Shown here piece after piece: positions 58,988 through 64,000 of a stretch of 64,000 nt of DNA. The notes under the pieces are model-generated. The model did not search any database. It was given only the letters and a program-made list of their open reading frames with translations, and was not told the origin of the DNA. Location: positions 62,001-126,000 of the forward strand of contig NZ_LLXV01000039.1 of the NCBI RefSeq assembly GCF_001431665.1. The letters run 5' to 3'. Numbering within the stretch: the stretch's first letter is position 1; every line of letters begins with the position of its first letter. Origin of the DNA: Stenotrophomonas beteli (lineage in GTDB: Bacteria > Pseudomonadota > Gammaproteobacteria > Xanthomonadales > Xanthomonadaceae). A program made the translations under genes and the position numbers.

Positions 58988-61519
58988 ATGCCATCTTCCC
59001 GCTCCGCCGCTGCCCGCCGCCCAGGCAGCATCGCCCACAAGCTGATGCTGGGCACTGCCCTGATCGCGCTGTTGTGCTTCGGCCTGACCGCCTTCCTGAT
59101 CTACCGCCAGGCCAGTGCCAGCCTGATCGATGCCTCGCGCCAGACCATGACCAGCGAGGCCAATGCCGAGGCCCGCCAGGTCGCCGCCGACCTGGGCACC
59201 GCCTTCGCCAGCAACGATGCGATGGTTGAAGCCGTGCTGGCCCAGCGCGCACGGGGTGACGTCCCCGACCGCGCCAGCCTGGCCGCGGTCCTTGGCGAGC
59301 AGCTGCGTACCCATCCGGAATGGCTGGGCAAGAGCACCATGTGGGAAGCCGACGCGTTCGACGGCAAGGATGCCGCGTTCGCCAATACCGAGATGCACGA
59401 CGCCACCGGCCGCTACATGAGCTACTGGGCCTGGCACGAGGGCAGGCCGCAGCAGTCGACCATGACCGACTACACCGAGGCCGCCGACGGCTCGGCCGAC
59501 TGGTACGTGGTGCCCAGCCGCGACAAGTTGCCCAAGGTCAGCGAACCCTACGCCTACGACATCGCCGGCCAGCAGGTGCTGATGAGCACGCTGAGCTCGC
59601 CGATCGTGGAGAACGGCACCTTCCTGGGTGTATTCACCGTCGACTTCTCGTTGGCGGCCTTGCAGAAGCACCTGGCCACGCTGAAGCCGATGGGCGCCGG
59701 CCATGTCGAACTGCTGTCACCCAAGGGCGTGGTGCTGGCCTCGGCCAATGCCGCCGAGATCGGCAAGCCACGCAGCGATGCGTTGACCCGCAGCATGCTG
59801 GCCGGGATTGCGGCCGACCGCCGCTTCGAGGCGTTCACCCCCGATGCCGACGGCAACGTGCGTGTGTACGTGCCGCTGCGCGTGGGCGATGCGCCGCAGC
59901 GCTTTGCGCTGGGCGTGGTGATGCCGCATGCGGTGATCGTGGCCGAGGCGCGCCGGCTGCTGTGGCTGACCCTGCTGGTGGGCGTAGTGGCGGCGCTGAC
60001 CCTCAGCGCCGGCGTGTATGTGCTGCTGCGCCGGCTGGCGATCCGCCCGTTGGCCGAGGCCGTGCGCGTGGCCGGTGATGTGGCCGCCGGCAAGCTGGAC
60101 AGTACGCTGCCGGCGCGCAGCAACGATGAAGTGGGCCGCCTGCTCGACGCGATGCAGGGCATGCGCGGTCAGTTGCAGGCGGTGATGGCCGCACAGGCGG
60201 AAATGGCGCGGCGCCACGAGGCTGGTGAACTGAGCTATCGCATGGACGCGGCCGCGTTCCCCGGCGAGTACGGCCGCATGGTCGCCGACAGCAACCAGCT
60301 GGTGGCCGCCAGCAATGCCGTCACCCAGCGCCTGGTGGAGGTGATGCAGCGTTATGCGGTGGGCGACCTGAGCGTGGACATGGAGGCACTGCCGGGCGAG
60401 AAGGCGGTGTTCACAGCTGCAATGGCCACCACCAAGCACAACCTGGCCGCGATCAACGAGCAGATCCAGCAGCTGGCGGCGGCCGCGGCTGCCGGCGATT
60501 TCGCGGTGCGTGGCGATGCGTCGCGCTTCGATCATGATTTCCACCGCATGGTGGACACCCTCAACACCATGATGCAGGTCAGCGATCACAACCTGGCCGA
60601 ACTGTCGACGCTGCTGCGGGCGATTGCCGCCGGCGACCTCAGCGTGCGCATGCAGGGTGACTTCCATGGGGTGTTTGCGGTGATGCGTGATGATGCCAAC
60701 AGCACCGTGCAGCAGCTGACCGGCATCGTCGGGCAGATCCAGCAGTCGGCCGCCAGCATCCGCCTGGCGGCGGGCGAGATCGCTGCCGGCAACAACGACC
60801 TGTCGCGCCGTACCGAGCAGCAGGCGGCCAACCTGGAAGAAACCGCAGCCTCGATGGAGGAGCTGACCTCCACCGTGCGCCAGAACGCCGACCACGCACT
60901 GCAGGCCAATACCCTGGCCGGCTCGGCCGCCGATGTCGCCAGCGAAGGCGGGCAGGTGGTCAGCCGGGTGGTGCAGACCATGGAGCAGATCGAAGCCTCG
61001 TCGCAGCGCATCGCCGAGATCATCTCGGTGATCGATGGCATCGCGTTCCAGACCAACATCCTGGCGCTCAATGCTGCGGTGGAAGCGGCACGTGCCGGTG
61101 AACAGGGGCGCGGCTTTGCGGTGGTGGCCAGCGAAGTGCGCGCGCTGGCGCAGCGCTCGGCCGGCGCCGCCAAGGAGATCAAGGAACTGATCGATGCCTC
61201 GGTGGCCCAGGTGGGCGCAGGCGCGCAGCTGGTGCACGGTGCGGGCCGCACCATGCAGGAGATCGTCGGCCAGGTCGGCCGGGTCAACGAGATCATGGCC
61301 GAGATCTCGGCGGCCTCGCGCGAGCAGTCGGCGGGCATCGAGCAGGTCAACCAGACCGTGGTGCAGATGGATGAGACCACCCAGCAGAACGCCGCGTTGG
61401 TGGAGGAAGCCAGCGCCGCGGCACGCGCGATGGAAGAACAGGCCGAGCAGCTGGCGGTGGCGGTGTCGCGCTTCCGCCTGCAGGCCGATCCGGTGCCTGC
61501 ATCGCGCCGCGCCGCCTGA
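58988..61519 (+). CDS. Methyl-accepting chemotaxis protein with Cache sensor
   Basis: An 843-residue chemoreceptor. Helix 1 is [20 protein letters not shown] (about 19-38). The periplasmic dCache-type sensor (about 45-310) has [24 protein letters not shown] and [19 protein letters not shown] (the ligand-site motif region). Helix 2 is about 318-340, followed by a HAMP domain and two further HAMP-like segments (about 345-560). The signalling domain (about 570-810) has the hairpin tip [20 protein letters not shown] then [20 protein letters not shown]. No CheR-binding pentapeptide at the C terminus. No che genes are adjacent. The ligand is unknown; such sensors often bind amino acids. The start is set by helix 1. 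Confidence 0.93.
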   Translation: MPSSRSAAARRPGSIAHKLMLGTALIALLCFGLTAFLIYRQASASLIDASRQTMTSEANAEARQVAADLGTAFASNDAMVEAVLAQRARGDVPDRASLAAVLGEQLRTHPEWLGKSTMWEADAFDGKDAAFANTEMHDATGRYMSYWAWHEGRPQQSTMTDYTEAADGSADWYVVPSRDKLPKVSEPYAYDIAGQQVLMSTLSSPIVENGTFLGVFTVDFSLAALQKHLATLKPMGAGHVELLSPKGVVLASANAAEIGKPRSDALTRSMLAGIAADRRFEAFTPDADGNVRVYVPLRVGDAPQRFALGVVMPHAVIVAEARRLLWLTLLVGVVAALTLSAGVYVLLRRLAIRPLAEAVRVAGDVAAGKLDSTLPARSNDEVGRLLDAMQGMRGQLQAVMAAQAEMARRHEAGELSYRMDAAAFPGEYGRMVADSNQLVAASNAVTQRLVEVMQRYAVGDLSVDMEALPGEKAVFTAAMATTKHNLAAINEQIQQLAAAAAAGDFAVRGDASRFDHDFHRMVDTLNTMMQVSDHNLAELSTLLRAIAAGDLSVRMQGDFHGVFAVMRDDANSTVQQLTGIVGQIQQSAASIRLAAGEIAAGNNDLSRRTEQQAANLEETAASMEELTSTVRQNADHALQANTLAGSAADVASEGGQVVSRVVQTMEQIEASSQRIAEIISVIDGIAFQTNILALNAAVEAARAGEQGRGFAVVASEVRALAQRSAGAAKEIKELIDASVAQVGAGAQLVHGAGRTMQEIVGQVGRVNEIMAEISAASREQSAGIEQVNQTVVQMDETTQQNAALVEEASAAARAMEEQAEQLAVAVSRFRLQADPVPASRRAA

Positions 61520-61709
61520 ACGGTGCCGCGGCCTGAAGCGATTCAGCTTGGGAGAGCGACCGGCAGAGGGCAATGTGGCGCCGGGACACCCCGGCGTCAC
61601 CACCGATGGCCGCACCGTCACCCATCCGCCTTGTTTTTAGGATAGGGTGCGCAGTTCCGCTGCCGTTCCAGCTGAACCCGAATGGCGGCGGGATGTCCAT
61701 GGAGGTTGC

Positions 61710-61880
61710 ATGACCACACCCGCTACACCGGAAAACGCACCGGGACCGGTGCTCCTGCCGACACCTGAAGTGGTGCAGGCACAACAACTGCTCGCGCGCC
61801 AGCAACTGGCGGTGGCCATGGACCGTGCACGCACGGCGGCCACGCAGAACGCGGCACCGGCCGCGCTGGAAAGCGAGTAA
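61710..61880 (+). CDS. Small hypothetical protein
   Basis: A 56-residue protein with GGAGG at the proper distance before ATG. The N terminus is Pro/Thr-rich (MTTPATPENAPGPVLLPTPE), then a helix (VVQAQQLLARQQLAVAMDRA). No membrane segment or signal peptide. I recognise no family. It lies between the chemoreceptor and the convergent TonB receptor, and 61520-61709 contains a small hairpin (CGCCGGG...CCCGGCG near 61580) but nothing else. Confidence 0.5.
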   Translation: MTTPATPENAPGPVLLPTPEVVQAQQLLARQQLAVAMDRARTAATQNAAPAALESE

Positions 61881-61894
61881 CGCGCAACGGCAAT

Positions 61895-61923
61895 GATCGC
61901 GCTGGCACGTGGCCAGCGCGATC
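61895..61923. terminator. Hairpin between convergent genes
   Basis: GATCGCGCTGG (61895-61905) and CCAGCGCGATC (61913-61923) form an 11-bp perfect stem with a 7-base loop. No T run on either strand. A probable end signal for the TonB receptor gene, or a repeat. Confidence 0.55.
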
Positions 61924-61937
61924 CTGAAGTGCTTCGA

Positions 61938-63980
61938 TCAGAAGCGTGCTGTCATGCTGAAGAAGCCGCTGCGCCCAGCGACGAAGTAGTCGGTGGAGCC
62001 TTCGGCATACAGTTTCCTGTCGGCCAGGTTGCTGACGCCAGCGCGCACGGTCAGTACCGCGTTGACGTTCCATGCGACAGTCAGGTCATACAGGGTATAG
62101 GCCTTGAGGAAGGTGGTGGCTACGCCGCTCTGCTTGCCGGTGTACTGCGCCGACAGGCTGCTGGAGAACACCGTGTTGGGCGACCAGTCCAGCGAGGAGT
62201 AGCCCGAGAACTCCGGGGTGTCGATCAGGTTGCGGCCGGTGGTCAGGTTCCTGGCTTCCTTCATCCAGGTGGCCGAGGTGCGCCAGCGCCAGTGATCGCC
62301 GAAGCGGACATTGAGGTTGCCTTCCATGCCGCTGGTGCGCGCGCGCTGGACGTTGCTCATGCGCGTCCACCAGATGCCGTTGAAGCGGCCCAGCGGCGCG
62401 TACTCGATCTTGTTCCTGAAATCGGTGTGGAAGTAGGTCAGGCCGGCATCCAGAAGCTCATTGTCGAAGCTGATACCGATCTCGCGGTTGGTGCTGGTCT
62501 CCGGATCCAGGTCCGGGTTGCCGGCCATGTAGCAGCCGCCGCGGGTGTAGCCCAACGGGATCAGCGAGGTACAGCCACGACCGCCGGACTGGGTGGCGGC
62601 ACTGGGCGAGTTCTCGGTCAGGCTCGGTGCGCGGAAGCCCTTGGAGACGCCGCCGCGGATCGTCCACTGCCCGGCCGGGTGCCAGACCAGGTACGCACGC
62701 GGACTGACGTGGCCACCGAACTTCTCGTGGTGGTCCAGGCGTGCGCCCAGGGTCAGTGCCAGGGTGCGGTGCAGCTTCAGTTCGTCTTCGACGAACAGTG
62801 CCCACGTATCCACTTCCAGGCTGGAGCCACTGACCGGATTGCCGGCGTAGTCGATCGGCGCGCGGCCGATGGTATCGGTGTTGGTCAGTTCCTGGCGCTT
62901 CCACTGGCCACCGACGGCAAACTGGTGCTCGATGCCCAGCGTGAACGGCGTGCTCAGGCTGCCTTCAATGATGGTGTCGGTAGCCTCGGAGCGGCCGGTC
63001 GCGCCGATGTCGTTCTTGTATTCGGTCCAGTACGCACTGATCTTCGAGGTACCGAAGCCCCACCTGCCATCGTGTGTGAGTGCCAGCGAGCTGCGCTTGA
63101 GTTCACTGGCCCCCCAGGCGCCTTCGTCCTGCTGCTCCAGTGCGGTGCCGATGAAGGCCTGCTGCACGCCGTGGCCCGCTTCAAGCGATATGTCCTGGGC
63201 GTCGCTCAGTTTCCATTGCAGCAGCGCATCCGCGTTGCGGTCCTTTTCGCCAGCGTAGGCATTGCCGTAGACGCCACCGTTGGAGCGGTCGGAATCGCGG
63301 CGCATGCTGTTGGCGCCGATGCGCAGGCCGATACGCTCGCTGAGCGGGCCGGAGAACGTCGCGCCAATCTGCTGGGTGTCGCCGCGCGTGTCATCGCCGG
63401 GACGGGTATAGCTGTGGGTGGCGCTGCCCCGCCACGCATCGCCGATGCGCCGGGTGATGATGTTGATCACCCCGCCCATGGCGTCGGAGCCGTACAGTGA
63501 GGACATCGGCCCGCGCACCACTTCGATGCGCTCGATCTGGTCAGGCGAAATCCAGTTCAGGTCCTGGCGGCCCAGGTCCGGCCGGTAGTGGGTGGAGGCC
63601 GAGCTGCCCATGCGCTTGCCGTCCACCAGCACCAGCGTGTAGTTGGACGGCATGCCGCGCAGCTTGATCTTGGACTGCTCGCCAGCCGCACTGAGGCCGC
63701 CGCTAACGCCGGGCACGCGGCTGAGCAGGGTGGCCAGGTCGTGCACCGGCTGCCGCTCGATGTCCTCGCGGCTGATCACGCTGATGCTGGCCGGCGCATC
63801 CTTGATCCACTGCTGGTTGCCCGAGGCGGTCACCACCACGGTATCCAGATCCTTGGTGGAGGCATCGGCGCCGGCCTCGGCGGCGGCCAGGCCGGGCACG
63901 GCCAGCAGGCAGGCGGTGGCCAGGGCGCAGGCCAGGCGGGTGCGCGGCAGGCGCGCGCAGCGGGGGTGGGACAGGGACAT
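61938..63980 (-). CDS. TonB-dependent outer-membrane receptor, FepA/CirA-like
   Basis: A 680-residue outer-membrane barrel with plug. ATG at 63980 follows GGAAG, then a signal peptide (about 1-34). The TonB-box-like LDTVVVTASG is at about 45-54. The plug (about 55-165) shows DAPASISVISREDIERQPV, LLSRVPGVSG and VRGPMSSLYGSDAMGGVINI, the usual plug signatures. The 22-stranded barrel follows and ends in an aromatic residue (FFSMTARF). The closest resemblance is to enterobactin/colicin-I-type siderophore receptors (FepA, CirA, BfeA). The substrate is not proved, and any Fur box would lie outside the window. An alternative ATG lies four codons earlier. Confidence 0.92.
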   Translation of the reverse strand: MSLSHPRCARLPRTRLACALATACLLAVPGLAAAEAGADASTKDLDTVVVTASGNQQWIKDAPASISVISREDIERQPVHDLATLLSRVPGVSGGLSAAGEQSKIKLRGMPSNYTLVLVDGKRMGSSASTHYRPDLGRQDLNWISPDQIERIEVVRGPMSSLYGSDAMGGVINIITRRIGDAWRGSATHSYTRPGDDTRGDTQQIGATFSGPLSERIGLRIGANSMRRDSDRSNGGVYGNAYAGEKDRNADALLQWKLSDAQDISLEAGHGVQQAFIGTALEQQDEGAWGASELKRSSLALTHDGRWGFGTSKISAYWTEYKNDIGATGRSEATDTIIEGSLSTPFTLGIEHQFAVGGQWKRQELTNTDTIGRAPIDYAGNPVSGSSLEVDTWALFVEDELKLHRTLALTLGARLDHHEKFGGHVSPRAYLVWHPAGQWTIRGGVSKGFRAPSLTENSPSAATQSGGRGCTSLIPLGYTRGGCYMAGNPDLDPETSTNREIGISFDNELLDAGLTYFHTDFRNKIEYAPLGRFNGIWWTRMSNVQRARTSGMEGNLNVRFGDHWRWRTSATWMKEARNLTTGRNLIDTPEFSGYSSLDWSPNTVFSSSLSAQYTGKQSGVATTFLKAYTLYDLTVAWNVNAVLTVRAGVSNLADRKLYAEGSTDYFVAGRSGFFSMTARF

Positions 63981-64000
63981 GACGGCTTCCATGGGAGGTG

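Overview
The window is 64 kb of a high-GC gammaproteobacterial chromosome, almost certainly Stenotrophomonas (S. maltophilia group, Xanthomonadaceae). The evidence is the protein repertoire and gene order (groESL; def-fmt-rsmB opposite dprA-smg-topA-tsaC; rpoD), and repeated short palindromes headed by GTAG, which match the SMAG family described for S. maltophilia. Coding density is high. I saw no prophage, insertion sequence or CRISPR array.

Layout. 1-2541: start of a secreted nuclease gene, then groES-groEL behind a sigma-32-type promoter, a leader hairpin and a CIRCE operator. 2564-5892: serine hydrolase, a MarR regulator translationally coupled to an AlkC-like HEAT-repeat protein, two small unknowns. 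5975-7261: aroG behind an attenuator whose leader peptide contains FYWYYF. 7432-8333: a TRIC/glycine-transporter-family channel gene under a tandem glycine riboswitch. 8381-16568: single genes (GIY-YIG, NTF2-like, NDH-2, NYN, GST, PriA) separated by palindromic repeats, with a DnaA-box pair next to priA. 16693-21294: MATE exporter, SppA, small lipoprotein, SDR. 21324-33912: two back-to-back housekeeping clusters for translation, tRNA modification, DNA topology and DNA uptake. 33936-43271: envelope genes (ArnT-like transferase, O-antigen-ligase-like protein, two glycan transferases, PH-domain membrane proteins, LpxL/HtrB-like acyltransferase) plus ribA-type cyclohydrolase II. 43334-45774: dtd and rpoD. 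45780-49910: a more AT-rich accessory stretch with a YjjJ-type HipA kinase, tRNA-Ile(CAU), a K+-channel-like gene of low GC, and an H-NS-family gene. 50014-63980: GH43 enzyme, DsbB-like and DoxX proteins, a GST remnant, several small proteins, a subtilase autotransporter, a chemoreceptor and a TonB-dependent receptor.

Regulation is the richest part. Four RNA or DNA control regions can be read directly: the groESL leader, the aroG attenuator with mutually exclusive hairpins, the glycine riboswitch, and a MarR operator overlapping its own -10 box. Four genes end in a TAG stop that is part of the GTAG head of a palindromic repeat. No large new defence or biosynthetic system is evident. The best candidates for new biology are the aroG leader, the stop-codon-embedded repeats, the DnaA-box locus at priA, and the tRNA-Ile2/K+-channel/H-NS stretch.
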